A stretch of DNA of 64,000 bases from Mytilus californianus (taxonomy: Eukaryota > Mollusca > Bivalvia > Mytilida > Mytilidae), in the NCBI RefSeq assembly GCF_021869535.1, contig NW_026262593.1:58240318-58304317 (forward strand). Reading direction: 5' to 3'. Position 1 is the stretch's first letter, and the number at the start of each line of letters is the position of its first letter. The position numbers and the translations under genes were made by a program. This document shows, piece by piece, positions 21,885-34,764 of the stretch. The notes beneath the pieces are model-generated. The model worked only from the letters and a program-made list of their open reading frames with translations. It was not told the origin of the DNA and searched no databases.

Positions 21885-22347
21885 GAGGGTGGTAAAGGGG
21901 GAGGGGGTGCTTGCACGGAAAAAACGTGAAATAAGACATAATTTCACGTTGAACGTGAAATAATTTCTGTCATGGACGTTGCACGAAAAATAAAGACTTT
22001 GATGTGAACCTTTTGTGACTGAGTCACTGCCTTCTTGTATATATAAACTCTCTGTTTTACTTGTTATTCCCGATTTAGTATACACATTTATGATATAAAT
22101 GATTTACGGCTTTTAAAAAAGTATTTCTTGACGATCCCTGCCAAGTAATTGAATTTTATTTGAAAAATACCGAGCACGCAAAATAAGCATTTGAAAATCA
22201 CGATGCACGTAAAATTAAATAAGCAGAACACGTTGAACGAGGCACCTGTCTTGCACGACTGAACGTCAAATAAAAAAGTAAAAACACGTTGAACGTGAAA
22301 TAAAAAACGGCGATCACGTTGCACGAAAATAACCCTTTACCACCCTC
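21885..22347 (+). mobile_element. GAGG-type MITE, family J, 463 bp
   Basis: The terminal repeats GAGGGTGGTAAAGGG and CCCTTTACCACCCTC are a perfect 15-bp inverted pair. The flanks carry a perfect 6-bp duplication, CTTGAT, at 21879-21884 and 22348-22353. The inside is a loose array of CACGTTGAACGTGAAATAA motifs (clear near 21952, 22287 and 22315), each with a near-palindromic TTCACGTTGAACGTGAA core. The minus frames of 75 and 78 codons in it are repeat-driven. No transposase, so it must depend on one encoded elsewhere. Confidence 0.88.
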
Positions 22348-22748
22348 CTTGATCTGCCTACTCAAGTTTGAAAATAAGCTTCAATCCTAAATCATTAAAG
22401 TGAGCGACTCAGTTTCCGTATATCGATTATGTCTATCGAAACCATCTTACATTGCATTACAAGAGCGAGAAAAAAAACTATGTTTAGTTTCTTTGATGAG
22501 CAAAAAGTACAGATTTCAAGTCCTTATATGTAATATAATATCTGACTCGTTTTGGATAACATTCACAACATTTAAGAATCATTTGATCTTTCAATATTTA
22601 CAGGTATCTGTGATGTCTTCGCGAACCTATCATTAAAACAAACGACAACATCTTTATATAAAGAGAAAGTACACATACAGTCATTATAGTAATACATATT
22701 TTTGATTCGTCATTCTCCAATCAAATTCGTAACTCGTTGATATTTCTC

Positions 22749-22767
22749 ATATATATATATATATATA
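22749..22767. repeat. Short (AT)n microsatellite
   Basis: About nine AT units. Confidence 0.9.
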
Positions 22768-22829
22768 AGTTGATGGCAGCAAGGACTCGATTCATGTTTC
22801 CTATTCTTATAATTACTCACATCTACCTA

Positions 22830-22893
22830 AGTTGGTCTCTGGGGTAGAGTTGTCTCATTAGCAATCATACCACATCTTCTTATTTTTATATTG
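22830..22893 (-). repeat. Dispersed repeat family B (copy B6, start block only)
   Basis: On the plus strand: TTGGTCTCTGGGGTAGAGTT, GTCTCATTAGCAATCATACC, ACATCTTCTTATTTTTATA. Only the first 60 bases or so of family B remain. Confidence 0.7.
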
Positions 22894-22894
22894 A

Positions 22895-25255
22895 AATCTT
22901 AGAAATTCAATAAAATGTCAAAGAGTAAAAATAGTTTTTAGGATTTTATATAACAAAACCACCAGGACCAAAGATTGATTTCATTTGTTTTTTTTTTACT
23001 TTACATATTGGATTCTTCCTGTATAACCTTTATATAAAATTTGCCAATCATTGATCTTTATGATATCTACTGGTATCAATTATGTCATCGGGAACATTTT
23101 ATAGTGTAATACCCACAGTAACTGCGATACTTATCACAAGACTATCGGTGTATTACAACAATGTAAAAACATATATTATCACGGAGATCAATCGTCTGGA
23201 ATGTGACTTCTAGATGTGACCTCATGATTCCATGGTGGTAAAACATCATCATTCACAGGTAGATCTACCTACACCTGGGAGGTACTTTAAAGGATTGGAG
23301 ACGTTCTTCTAACTGTTTCATCTAAGTGCAGCTAAGAGGTTCTTCGATGGGTTATTTGTATCGACATGCATCTTAGAGGTTTTTTCAAATAGTGTGATCT
23401 ACTAACACCATTGATTTTCTTAAAAGGTTTAATCTGCCACCATCTAATAGGTTGATCAGAGAGTTATACCAATACCTAACAGGTTCAAGTGGTCGAATTA
23501 AGAAACACTGGGAGACGTAATTCGTTCCGACTTATATTCCTCAATATTAAAACAATCACCCTCGTTTGCTTGCATGCAATTATCTTTTTCGTTCGGAATT
23601 TACTCTAGTGAGTACGAAACTTTAAGGAGAAAGTATATAACTGATCGGAAATGCTATATTAACGAAGATATCAGCAAATATTGCATTTTTATTTTACAAA
23701 GAAATCTACATGAATAATATGATAATATATTAAATATTAGCATAATTATTGCTGAAATATAAAAAAAACAGGTTTTGTTCTGAAATAAACATTTTAATAT
23801 AAAAATTTCGAAAGTTTAAATGAGAATAGCCGACATTATGATAGTCTTCATCGTAAATCCTTTAATATCTCCTCTAGAAAATATAAAACATCTCATAGTA
23901 CAAAATCTAACAACTGACTAAATCTGTCATTTAAATACATTTAAAATAAATCCATTTTCGGCAGTGCTTTAGACAGACATTTATTTCTCCCCTTGCTTTC
24001 TTAAATACTCTGGAATTTAACCAATTATTATTATTATTTCTACCTCCCTTTCAGTTTACCCTATTCAAACGGCTCCATCAGTCTAATTGTTCTTGATTTA
24101 CATTTATCATGAAGAATCTCATCTTTTAAAGGGACCACCGAAACAGATTATCAACAATACGTTGCGTGCATTGTGCAATAAAAAGATTAATCATTAAGAT
24201 AATTTTATTTACATACAGAAAATAGATTATGAATAGTGAATTTGAAAGCAATAAGTACCGAAAAGAATACACCAATAGCACATTTTATTTAACAATGAAA
24301 ACATTCCTGACCCTTGAAACACCCATGAACATTCGTCATTTACTAATGAAATATAAGACAAAATAACAAGGTGGGCATTTTGTAAAAAAAAACGCAGATA
24401 TGTTTCTTCTTCCTCCATATCGAAAATACACATGATGCAATAAACACTCACCTTTTGACCTTCTGGGCGATCTGAAAAGCAATCGCCGATGGTCTATTGT
24501 CAAATTTTGTAGAGTCGAGATAATAATTTGTAAAATACAAAAGGTTTAAACCTGTTGGTGTTCAGAAATGTGTGCATACCTTTGGAGGGTGGTCATTCAA
24601 TGCACCCTATTAGAGTAATCCCATTAAATCAACACTTGAAAGCAGATTCTCTGTTACTATCATTATATAGTCAGTCCATGTAATCTGTCTATTGTTACGT
24701 TTGCATATTTGGATCTCCACTTTATCATTACATTTTGTCCTCTGTTTACACAATGTACCCATCTGACCATCTGTTAAGACGACAGTGTCATTGTAATTTG
24801 AAATTAAGCTTGTTAGGAAGTAATGTAACATTTGAGGATTTTATTCCTTCATAAATACACAATATCATGTTCACACTACTATTTAGATAAAGAAAAAGAA
24901 AAGATGATAGTACCTTACAGAAGTAGCAAGCAATGTATTTGACTCCTATTTTTGTTTTCTCTTTACTTTTTTTAAGTTATCATTTAAAGACCCACTCTTA
25001 TACCATCTTTATTATCGTATATCTATTTTGCACACCTGTGTATTTCCCAAAGGACTATACATAACGATTCTTGCCCTCCCTTTTAATTGGCATCAGGTGA
25101 CCAAGCGTCTATTCAATTTACCATGATCAACACAAAAACATGCCGAACCGTTCTAATATAAATTCCCACCGGTCGAAGTTGTACTTTCTGGTTTCCAGTT
25201 CGGATAAAGTTTAGTTTAGTAATATAGTAGAACTAAGTTCGTGGTCATTTTATTT
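22895..25255. other. Non-coding; weak periodic AGGTT motif, otherwise nothing
   Basis: Between about 23250 and 23500 the motif AGGTT or AGGTA recurs at irregular 25-60 bp spacing, beginning with the 14-bp palindrome AGGTAGATCTACCT near 23259. This may be a very old tandem repeat. No gene or family listed here was recognised in the rest. Confidence 0.35.
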
Positions 25256-25259
25256 AGAA

Positions 25260-25425
25260 ACTAAAAGAGAGGCGAAAGATACCAAAGGGACATTCAACCT
25301 CATGAGTCGTAAATAAATGACAATACCATGACAACAAAAAAAAGACAAACAACAGTTTACAAAACACAAAGAAAACCTAAGATTGAGAAACACGAACCCC
25401 ATCAACTTTTAACTCCCTCTGGCAA
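25260..25425 (+). repeat. Dispersed repeat family A (copy A5)
   Basis: A clear start (AGAGGCGAAAGATACCAAAG), then AATGACAATACCATGACAAC, AAGACAAACAACAG and GATTGAGAAACACGAACCCC. It runs directly into an E element. Confidence 0.75.
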
Positions 25426-25426
25426 C

Positions 25427-25600
25427 TCGACCTTAGATGGATTTGGCTAATATCTTAAGGTCCTTTTTGGTCATATAGCTCTTCAAATGTTTCGGTTCTT
25501 ATACATCTTTGGTATTCAAATATCCGGCGTTGAGCGTTCTTGATGAAGGTAAATCCAGAAAAGCGCTTCAGGCGCTTAAAAAGTATAAAGTGTTGTTTTC
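25427..25600 (+). repeat. Dispersed repeat family E (copy E-1)
   Basis: Order: CTCGACCTTAGATGG, ATTTGGCTAATA, GGTCATATAGCTCTTCAAAT, TTCTTATACATC, TTCAAATATCCGGC, TGATGAAGGTAAATCCAGAA, AAGCGCTTCAGGCGCTTAA, then AGTGTTGTTTT. The inverted copy is at 38575-38755. Family E lies next to a family A element in both places, but in opposite relative orientation. Confidence 0.8.
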
Positions 25601-25604
25601 ATTT

Positions 25605-28600
25605 TTATATCTCACTCTGTTTATGAATTATAATCCTAATACTCATCATATGTTGAAGTCTTTCCAAACTTAATAATATCTTAGAATCATAAAACAAGCT
25701 CATAAGGCTGGACCATTTTTTGAAATATTTAATTTAAAAATTTTATTCTTCTTCCTTTGTCCTGTCCCTTTTTACATGTCTTTGTTGATGATCATGGCGA
25801 CGTTTACTTACCACCTACTAAACCTACTTTCATTAAGATAGTACACTTTCACTCCTAATGCTTCCATTTCAATAATTTAAGTCTATCGCCGTGCCTTGTT
25901 GAGAAAAAAACCTTTCTGACGTTAGTCACGCGAAATAATGTGATAAAGGAAGCACGATGTCTTCTTCTTGTTTTTCGTTAATCAAAATGCATTTCCATCA
26001 TTTGTTTGTAGAATAACATTTGTAAGTCAAATGTGTTTTGTCTCAGTCAATAAGTATTGTAACAATCCAAAACAAATTTCCATAACCTTACAATTATTTT
26101 CCATTTACAATAAAATCCTTTTCCTATAATCACTAATAAACAATCAGGAAAGGCATTAGATAAAAGTATTTTATTGATGATTTCCTTCATCAAAATTCAC
26201 AATAAATGGACACTCATGACTTCACTAAAATATCCAATACTTTTTGATTTCCTTCAATTGGAACAGATAATGAGCTATTGTCTGGAACAGTTTTTTTTAT
26301 GGTGATGGAAATATGCACTAGTCTTACGAAAATCGTAATCGGTTTTCTTTCAAGCCAAAACTTTACTAAATAAATTAATATAACTATTTATTTGATTGTT
26401 GACAGAGGAAGGCTTTCTAGTGTTTTTCTTATTTGATTTTGGGGGAAAACTTCCAATCCAAATTATAAGATTAGTACAAATCGATATGTTTTGTTCGGCA
26501 TTTGTTGTTTATATTCTGTTTCTTTCCTTCTATTGATTTTTATGCATGATTGTTTTTTTTTATAATGATTTATGTGAATATCATTTATTTGTTTCTATAG
26601 TAACTTTTGTGAAACCATTGGTGTTGGCACCATTCTATCAAATTTAGTGATGTTTTCAATTTTTTACCTCATCAGATTAGCTTTCTTTGAAGTTGTACAT
26701 GTGTTTTGCAATCATTGCCGAGGATCTTGTTTTCTTGTGCCAACATGCTTTTGATATATTGTTCTTTAGTATGAGTTAAATTGTGCCCACACAGGTGTGT
26801 TTTAATCGGATCTGGCCATATTTTCTATGTTTTTAACGATTTTGGCATTTCTAATATCAACACTTCAACTTGATTTCCCCCAGTGTATCTAACAATATCT
26901 ACTAGCACTATTTCTTCCATGTTCCTCCTGTAACTAGCTGTCATACAGACCCCCAGCGTTGATATATGCCTGCTATCACTAGACTATGATATGTGTGTCG
27001 CGATATTCGCGTGCAACAGGAAGTCATACATGATGAACTACATGAAAGTAAAACGATTTTAGGTAAATCTGCAAAGAGTATCATACAGTACATCAAAAAT
27101 CTATAACTGACCTTGCATTAATCTCCATATTGTCAATACGCAGTGTGAATACACCATGACAAAGGTTGTAGTGCGATAGATTAAAATTTATTCTAGCCAT
27201 TGCTTTCGTACTGCCAGATGTCAGGAAGTGTTGCACTGCATCAAAGGTTCAATTACTGTAATCAAAATGTCGATCAAACGGGCGAAAGTTTATAACCATT
27301 TCATTGACAATCTTCGATGCAAGAAATGAAAGCTTAGTAGATTTCCCTGGTGGAAAATGTGCAAAGAATATGCAACAATATTTAATTAAGTTCGACAGTT
27401 TATAGGTTCGATTTTTGAATTACTGGTAACCAATCAAAGTGCTTCATTTTGATAGATTTGCTTTAGTTAATGGTTTTAAGGATTATAAATTGTCTCGATA
27501 TGAAATAAATCTGACTTGAAAGAACACGATTTATTGCGAAAATAGCTGTCTTCATACAAAATAGAGACTGATGGTCTTCTTAATCCTATACGCTTATATA
27601 ACAAGTTAAACTTAAATGACAGACACACGAAAAGACATTTAAAAACTCTACATAAATTTTCATAAATATACAGCTTTTGCGCTAATCGACGTGACTAATT
27701 CGTTTTTATTTTGAATTCAAAAAACAATTCCAATTACCTACACTTTTAATGAATGAAATTGGAAAAATAATAGCATATCTTTTTTCTCAAGAATTTCTTT
27801 ATTTTTCAGTAATTGTTTAATACTTTCCCCCTTTTATTTTATTTTGATTGACAACATAAAGACATATTTGACTTTTTTTTTTTCATTAGCATTATCTGAC
27901 TATCTATTCATATTATATCTTGTGTAAAGATAAAGGGAAGCAATATTTCTTATAAAATGTAAGTTTCATACAATTTGCAATGCTTCCTTGCTGTTCGATT
28001 ATTAAAGTATTTGTTCAGTGCCTCCAGCACCAGATGGCCAAGGATTCTAAATTAGAACTTAACGATTTACAAATGATTGGATTGAGTGAAAACAGTCTCT
28101 TCATCACAACACTTAATGATTACCAAAGAAAGAAAAACGTCTTATCTTAACTCAAAGGAAGTGTTCATTAAATCCTGTTTCAGGCGGACAGCGGCTAACA
28201 TCATGATTTGATTATTAAGGTTACCAAAGCTAGATGTTGTATAATTCAGACGTTGGAAACAGACACAGGATAATCAACACTTTATTTGATTATGCGGTTG
28301 AAAAGTCCTTTCAAAATGATCTTTATTCGGCATGCTGAATTCTCACACATGAACGAAAGCTGCAAGGCAAATGTACAAAAACACTAAAATGTTCAACGCA
28401 AAAAATATGAATATAGCAAATGTCTTTTCCTCGAATGCAAGTTATTTTAAAATAAGGGATTTTTTTTATCATGAGTTAATAATATTACACTTCTTTCCGT
28501 GACATGAATGATATGTTCCTGTCACATTCATCGGTTTGAAAAAATCTTTAAAAACTGAGTTCCAGTTCTATATTTTAGATCAATTAAACACTAGTTACTC

Positions 28601-29255
28601 CATTGAAATTTTGTTATTGAAGATAGGGAATCTGGTATTTCTTTACTATATAACCTGTTTAAATTGTACATAAAATACCATCGTTAGTCCATTTCTGTCC
28701 ATTTAATGATAGTATTCAATATTCATAATTTTTAAGCATTGTTTATGATATTCAATTAATGGCAAATTTATGGATTTTCCATAACGCAACCATTACAAAA
28801 AAGAATAGCATTAATTAATTCATGACACTTCCATTAGCAAAACACAACAGTAATGATACGTATAAGTTGTATATCATTATTACTACGTATAACTTAGACT
28901 ATATAGTTCAAATTGTTAAAAGTTATAACCACTTTATTTAATCCTTAGGCACACTTACTATTAAGATGACATATTCTTACTTGTTATAAGTGATGTTTTC
29001 CTGATTTCAATTGCGTTGCGAGACAGATGATATATCACGAATAGCTAGATTAGAATAATGGATCATACATATCAATTCTTTTATTTGCATTTGATGTAAG
29101 TTTGAAGTAAGAGTACAGTAATGAAAATCTGTGTGAGACTAGGCAAGCATCTGACCAAGAGTTATAGAGGGTAAACTATTATTTATATCTCATGTAAAAT
29201 ATAAGCCGTTAATTGTGTTTGAAAAGGATAAAAAAAAAACTCATCAAATATACCA
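25605..29255. other. AT-rich non-coding, nothing recognised
   Basis: About 3.6 kb with no credible open frame and no member of the repeat families found elsewhere in the window. The longest stretch here free of recognisable mobile DNA. Confidence 0.4.
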
Positions 29256-29261
29256 GGCTAA

Positions 29262-29450
29262 TAAAAGAGAGGCGAAAGATACCAAAGGGATATTCAAACT
29301 CAAAACTTGAAAATAAACTGACAATGCCATGAAAAAAAAAACAAAAAACGACGAAAAACAAACAGTACGCAAAACACAACAAAGAAGACTAAAGACTGAG
29401 CAACATGAACACCACCTAAAAACTCAGGTTCTCCGGAAGGGTTATTTTCG
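29262..29450 (+). repeat. Dispersed repeat family A (copy A6)
   Basis: It starts AAAGAGAGGCGAAAGATACC, keeps AATAAACTGACAATGCCATG, ACTAAAGACTGAGCAACATG, and ends near CTCCGGAAGGG. Confidence 0.75.
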
Positions 29451-29452
29451 AG

Positions 29453-29495
29453 GACGCCAGATGCGCATTTCGTCTACATAAGTCGTACCTATATA
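29453..29495 (-). repeat. Dispersed module E2 (copy 4, short)
   Basis: On the minus strand: TATGTAGACGAAATGCGCAT then CTGGCGTC. It abuts the A6 repeat. Confidence 0.5.
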
Positions 29496-29819
29496 ATTCA
29501 AATGTTAAGATATGATGACTTAAAAAATATTGAGGAATGTTTCTTCTTTCATGAAACTTTTGATTTGGACCATGAACGTAGCCTCAGCTATGTGACAGGA
29601 ATGCAAATCTATCGGCTAAAAATCTTTCATCAAAAAACTTCTTTCATATCACATTTAATGTGAGTTAGGAACAAATTGGTACGAAATTCAATACTAACCA
29701 TTCCTCCAACGAACGAAAAGTACCTTGGAATAAAGCCAAGGACAACTCAAATTCCCTTAAAACAAGAACTGAATGGGTAAGTGTAGCTTGTTTCGAATGC
29801 GCCGGGACATAGTCATTTA

Positions 29820-30012
29820 CAAGTGAGAGGTTTAGCTAGCTATAAAATCAGGTTTAATCCACCATTTTCTACATAATCTGTACCAAATCAGAAATATGAC
29901 AGCTGTTTTCTATTGGTGTGATGTGTTTGAACTTTTGAGTTTGCCATTTGATAAAGGACTTTCCGTTTTGAATTTTCATTGGAGTTCGGTATTTTTGTTA
30001 TTTTACTTTTTA
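29820..30012 (+). repeat. Dispersed repeat family D (copy D3)
   Basis: It carries the same upstream block as D2 (AAGTGAGAGGTTTAGCTAGC) and runs to TTTTTGTTATTTTACTTTTT. It is short by a few bases at the CTACATAA...CTGTACC junction. Confidence 0.75.
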
Positions 30013-30077
30013 CACTATCTCGTAGATTGTTTTACTGCTTAGATTTAAAGAAAAAAATGATTAACAGACCATACATT

Positions 30078-30165
30078 AAACATTTGATGTGTCTTGTGTT
30101 GACGAAACGCACGTCTGTCTTACCAAATTATACGCCTGATATCTTTGATTAGTTTTTAAAATAAT
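30078..30165 (+). repeat. Dispersed module E2 (copy 5)
   Basis: TGACGAAACGCACGTCTGTC then a GATATCTTTGATTAGTTTTT end, lying about 65 bp after D3. Confidence 0.55.
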
Positions 30166-30169
30166 TTTG

Positions 30170-32410
30170 ACTATGAACATTTTGAGATGATACCATAGAA
30201 TTTTTCGATCACGCGATAAAACACACATACGATGGGTACCTTCTTCCAGGTTTGTTTTTAATGAGTTGCATCGTACCCAGGAATAGTTTTTCAAACACAT
30301 TATGTGTACATATGCATTTAGTCTAGTTTTTTTATACAAGGAGACTTATAACGTATCCATTAAAGAACTTGTAAATTGAGCATCTCAATACAAATAGTAC
30401 ATTTTTATATTGTGCAGAAGATAGTATGTTGTCCTTCAAAGTTACTAAAACAAACTTAAAAAGTATATGGTTGGTCGTGTAAACATAAGATTTACATACA
30501 TTTACATGTATATGGCACGGCAGGTTATGACCTTTGATGAACAAAATACGTTGTATCATTCGCTATATTAGTTTCAGCCGTTAACATGAACGTTTGTTAA
30601 TACTAAAATGTGCATCTGGACAATTCAAAATGATGTGCTTCACAGTATGCAATATGGAAAAAAACTTTATTTGATTGTGGGAAATTTTGCAGAATGACGC
30701 AGTAGGCGTTTGATAGCTGTAATTATCACAAACATACGTTACGTAATATGAAATAAATATATATTTACATATCTTTATAAATGCCTATTAAATATCCCTG
30801 TGCAAATTGAATTTTAATACGTAATATTAAATTACATTTACTATGTATGGTCTTTAATGATTTTGTAAAGATTGTACCATAGCAGCTCCCACTAAACACT
30901 TATCAGAACAACAGCTTCTCGTTTAATTCCTATTAGTCAAATCACAACTGGTACTTCTACCACTAAACCAGTGCTTTGTTTAGTGGTCTATTAGACCATG
31001 AAAGTATTATATTGAGATATACTACTTCTATGATTAGAGTTACTACTACATTGTGTGATAGACAAATTACGATGTATGTCTTGAAGTTGACTCGTCAATA
31101 AGGTCTGAGGTGCCGAATAACATAAAGTAGTGTTGTTTTTTTTGTCAAGGTTATTATGTTGTTTACAAGTACTCTAAATGTATGAAAAAACTGTAAAAAA
31201 ACAATATCAGTGTCTAATTTCAAAAATGATAACGGTAGTAACCGGATAAATTTTGTGGCAATTTCAAAATTAACCTTCTGCAGACTCGTTACGTTTAGTT
31301 TTTAGCATGCTTGGTCTGCTTTTTCCATAATCCGATTTATATTTTGATTTTTGCATAATATCATTTTTATCAAGTGTAGACTTTCTTATTGTTTTGAACT
31401 TTTTTGTATTATTTCATTGTGCATTTAGATACGTAAATGTTAAAAAAAAAGCTTCATGAAGCAAGCCATAGTAGATAATAAGATGACGTCTTTTTTCAAT
31501 TGCGTTTATTAACAACACATATCAATGATATGATTGTAGTATGAGTTTAAAAAACTATAGGTCATACAAAATTATTTACACAAGATATCATTCACGCGTA
31601 AAGTTTTTTGGATGTGTCAATGCTTAATCCAGATCTCTTTAATATTTTAAATTGCACATGAAAATCTAATGTCACCGGAATTGAACTGGTATTACTTTAG
31701 TAATGTCAAATGTATAACATATGGTTTTTATTAGCACCGAAATTGAAATGTGTCAGTCGCAAGAAACAGATAACACTTGAAAGGTTTCTACTGTATTTGT
31801 TTGTAATATAATAAATCATCTATACATATATATCCCCATAATTTGTAAAGAACCTTGAAAGTGACAAATTATTAAAGATAGCAATTAAATTCTTACGCAA
31901 TAGGTGTCATCCACAAACCATTTATATACAAATATATGCTTTAAGGACAATCAAATATAAACGAAATTACGTGCGTCTCAAGGATATCATAAGGATTCCT
32001 TTTCTTCGTCAATGTCATTTCTGTCGTATTGTTGAAAAGCATCTGCGTATATAATCGGTTAAAGTCTTGTTAAGCAATAGTTAGATAATGGTTAGGTGTC
32101 TATCAAATCATCTTCTATTAATCATGAATGAATAGAAAAATATTTACAGTACAATAGTTGTCTGCGAGCTGTCATTAGAATCCCTCTTAAAATAAATTAT
32201 ACAGTCTCATCTGTAAAACACCATCTGTATTCAAATATGAGATTGTAGACAATTATTTTCATGAAAGAACTTGAGGTATTAGTTGTTCATGTAACTTGAA
32301 ATTAAACGTAAATGCAATTTGTTGGTGTAACGTTGCACTATATGTGGGATTTTCCGTAAGATGGTTAATTCAAACTGCGAGACGCTAATTCTGTTGAAAT
32401 TGAGAGGCAA
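30170..32410. other. AT-rich non-coding, nothing recognised
   Basis: No gene or recurrent repeat recognised; the minus frames of 75 and 87 codons near 30.1-30.6 kb show no domain, and the first overlaps the E2 module. Confidence 0.4.

Positions 32411-32412
<2 letters not shown>

Positions 32413-32469
<57 letters not shown>
32413..32469. repeat. (CT)n microsatellite, 57 nt
   Basis: An unbroken run of about 28 CT units. It creates an artefactual Leu-Ser repeat in the overlapping 95-codon frame. Confidence 0.97.
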
Positions 32470-32471
<2 letters not shown>

Positions 32472-33735
32472 ATTGAAAAGCCGAATATTCCTAACTTTTC
32501 ATTTGAATCGAAATGTCGAATCTATCATGACCATATCAGATGCCACTGTAATTTAAAGATGTCAGAGGTTTTTTCTACCATCTTACAATATATGATATCA
32601 TGTAAACTAACAGTTCCCCAAACAAATGTGTTATATGTTGATTTATGAAGTTATATAGTATTGGATCAGGGATCATATATCATTATTCTATACAAAGTTA
32701 TCAACTTATTCTATTCCGTGCGATACAATGTTTATTCACAGCTGTAAGACTGTATAATAACATATGTATGTATCTTCCCTTAAGGTTGTGTTTTGTTCGG
32801 ATGTCCTTACGTTATAAGAATATATGAAAAATAACTCATGTATAAAGGTTCGTCCTGTTGTTTTAGTTCAGATACTTTGGAATAAATGACTTTGAATGAG
32901 GTTGATACGAGATTTATCATTTTCTTTTATGTGAATAAATATTGTAGCTCAAGTGAAGACATCATTTATGACATGATATTACCTCCAAAATTATTGCCTT
33001 CTTTTGTGCTTTGTGCATCTAATTAGTTCGAATTCTCTTATTGATTCCATTAATGAAGAATTGTAAGTCTCTTTCATACAATTTGTAACTTAGATATTCA
33101 TCATTTGTTAAAAATCGTTCTCCAGTTATAGTTATCCAATGATTTATAACAATTCATGATGCATATTACAGTCTGTATTAGGTACCTTGACATGTAATGA
33201 ATTTTTTTTATTCGTTGTTTGGCGCTGCAATTGTCTATAATGATATTTGTCTGGCTTTGATGTTTCATAAATTTTCGTTACTTATGTCCTGTAGATATCT
33301 TGCGGATTTTACTTTAAGGAGTTGTTGGACAGCTTTGCAGTTTAAATGACATAAAACAGTTCATCAATTTTCTGTTATTGTTTTCTTTTCTACAAGCGGC
33401 GTCAATTATTTTTCTACTTTTTTTATTTGCGATGCAAATTGTTCTTCAAAAGCAAAGATTACAAGTAAAATCATATCATTTCAGTATTTTTGGTTACGGA
33501 ATTAAAATATTAAGTAATGCGACGAGTAAAGTTATTTTTGTAACACAAAAAGTGACTGATACTTCATGGTTTTAATTCTGTCCACAATCATCCAAAGCAA
33601 AAATGCTATAATGAAAGTACAGATAGTGTCTTCCTGAACTATTTATAACGTTGCTGTATGACAACTGATATTAGGGTGGCATTATTTCCCATCAGTAGGT
33701 AAAGTACATTATTTTTGCCTTCAGATTCAGCGAAC
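32470..33735. other. AT-rich non-coding, nothing recognised
   Basis: No gene or recurrent repeat recognised. Confidence 0.4.
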
Positions 33736-33739
33736 ATAA

Positions 33740-33875
33740 AAATGTGATGTGATTTTCAATGAGACAACTCTCAACCAGAAATCAAATGACGTTGAAGTTA
33801 ACAACTATAGGTCACCGTACGGCCTTCAACAATGAGCACAAATCATACCGAATAGTCAGCTATGCTTTGATACGG
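33740..33875 (+). repeat. Dispersed repeat family B (copy B7, partial)
   Basis: TTTTCAATGAGACAACTCTC, ACAACTATAGGTCACCGTAC and GGCCTTCAACAATGAGCACA. It stops after the CATACCGAATAG block. Confidence 0.7.
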
Positions 33876-33904
33876 TATAATTCATCATTGTTTCATCATT
33901 GCTG

Positions 33905-34050
33905 ATACCAAGTCAGGAATATGACAGTTGTTTTCCAGTCGATTAGTTGGTTGATAAAGTCCAATGTTCGACTTTGTCAGTTTTTATGAACTTCCCTTTT
34001 TTGAATTTACCTCGGAGTTCAGTAATTTTGTTATACCTTTTTACACATAC
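33905..34050 (+). repeat. Dispersed repeat family D (copy D4, rearranged middle)
   Basis: ACCAAGTCAGGAATATGACA at the left and GAATTTACCTCGGAGTTCAG at the right are clear; the middle block is replaced by unrelated or highly diverged sequence. Confidence 0.6.
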
Positions 34051-34184
34051 TTGTATTTTTTGTTGTCCATTGTAACATTTTTATGTAGTTTTGAAAGCTG
34101 CTTTAACATATTTTATTGAACGTCTGTATGTGTATCTTTCTATCCACTAATCGAGAGCAGGATTGATCGCTCAAAAAATAAGTT

Positions 34185-34315
34185 TAGCATCGCTCCATGT
34201 TCATGTGCATGTCTTAAGTCAGGAACCGCGTCCTTGCTAATCTGCTGTCATCCCTTAATGTTTTTGTCCTGCTTTAGGAGTTTAGTGTTGATGGCAGATC
34301 CTTGATAATTTCTGT
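34185..34315 (-). repeat. Dispersed repeat, B' variant (copy 2, fragment)
   Basis: Read on the plus strand: TCTTAAGTCAGGAACC, then a TTTAGTGTTGATGGCAGATC block. Weak. Confidence 0.4.
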
Positions 34316-34442
34316 TTAATCCAATTTTGCGACTCCAGACGATTCAGAGCTTTACATATTACATGGACACTTTGGAAATTATTTTAAATTGAGGAATATA
34401 TCTCCCTCATGCAAATCTCTAAGTTTTGGATTTTCAAATATG

Positions 34443-34520
34443 TTGGTCTCCAGCATCACTGAAGAGACATTTGTTGTCAAAACGCATCTAATGCAGAAAA
34501 AAATTGGTACTGTTAATGTT
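34443..34520 (+). repeat. Dispersed module E2 (copy 6, diverged)
   Basis: CATCACTGAAGAGACATTTG, then AAAACGCATCTAATGCAG, then a GGTACTGTTAATGTT end. Alignment to other E2 copies is imperfect. Confidence 0.45.
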
Positions 34521-34644
34521 ACTGTCTATTGTTTGGGACTGTATGTTGACCTGTGGAGAAAAATTTGAAGACACCGGCTTGTTCACAAGGAGAACATTTT
34601 GAGGCCGCGGGTTGTCAGCGAGAAAGCAGACAGATGTCTTTTGA

Positions 34645-34762
34645 TATTTGATGGTTGCTGTATACCTCTCATTTCTTTGTATACCCCACTATTCATTTTA
34701 TCTATTTGATGGTTGCTGTATTTCATTTTATGTATTTGATGGTTGCTGTATTTCATTTTAGA
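34645..34762 (+). repeat. 30-bp minisatellite, two to three copies
   Basis: TATTTGATGGTTGCTGTAT recurs at 34645, 34703 and 34733. The last two units are identical over 28 bases; the first is 58 bp upstream with a diverged spacer. Confidence 0.85.
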
Positions 34763-34764
34763 CT

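Noticed and set aside
32361..32648. 95-codon plus frame with Leu-Ser repeats
   Set aside because: The repeat is the (CT)n microsatellite; no protein evidence.
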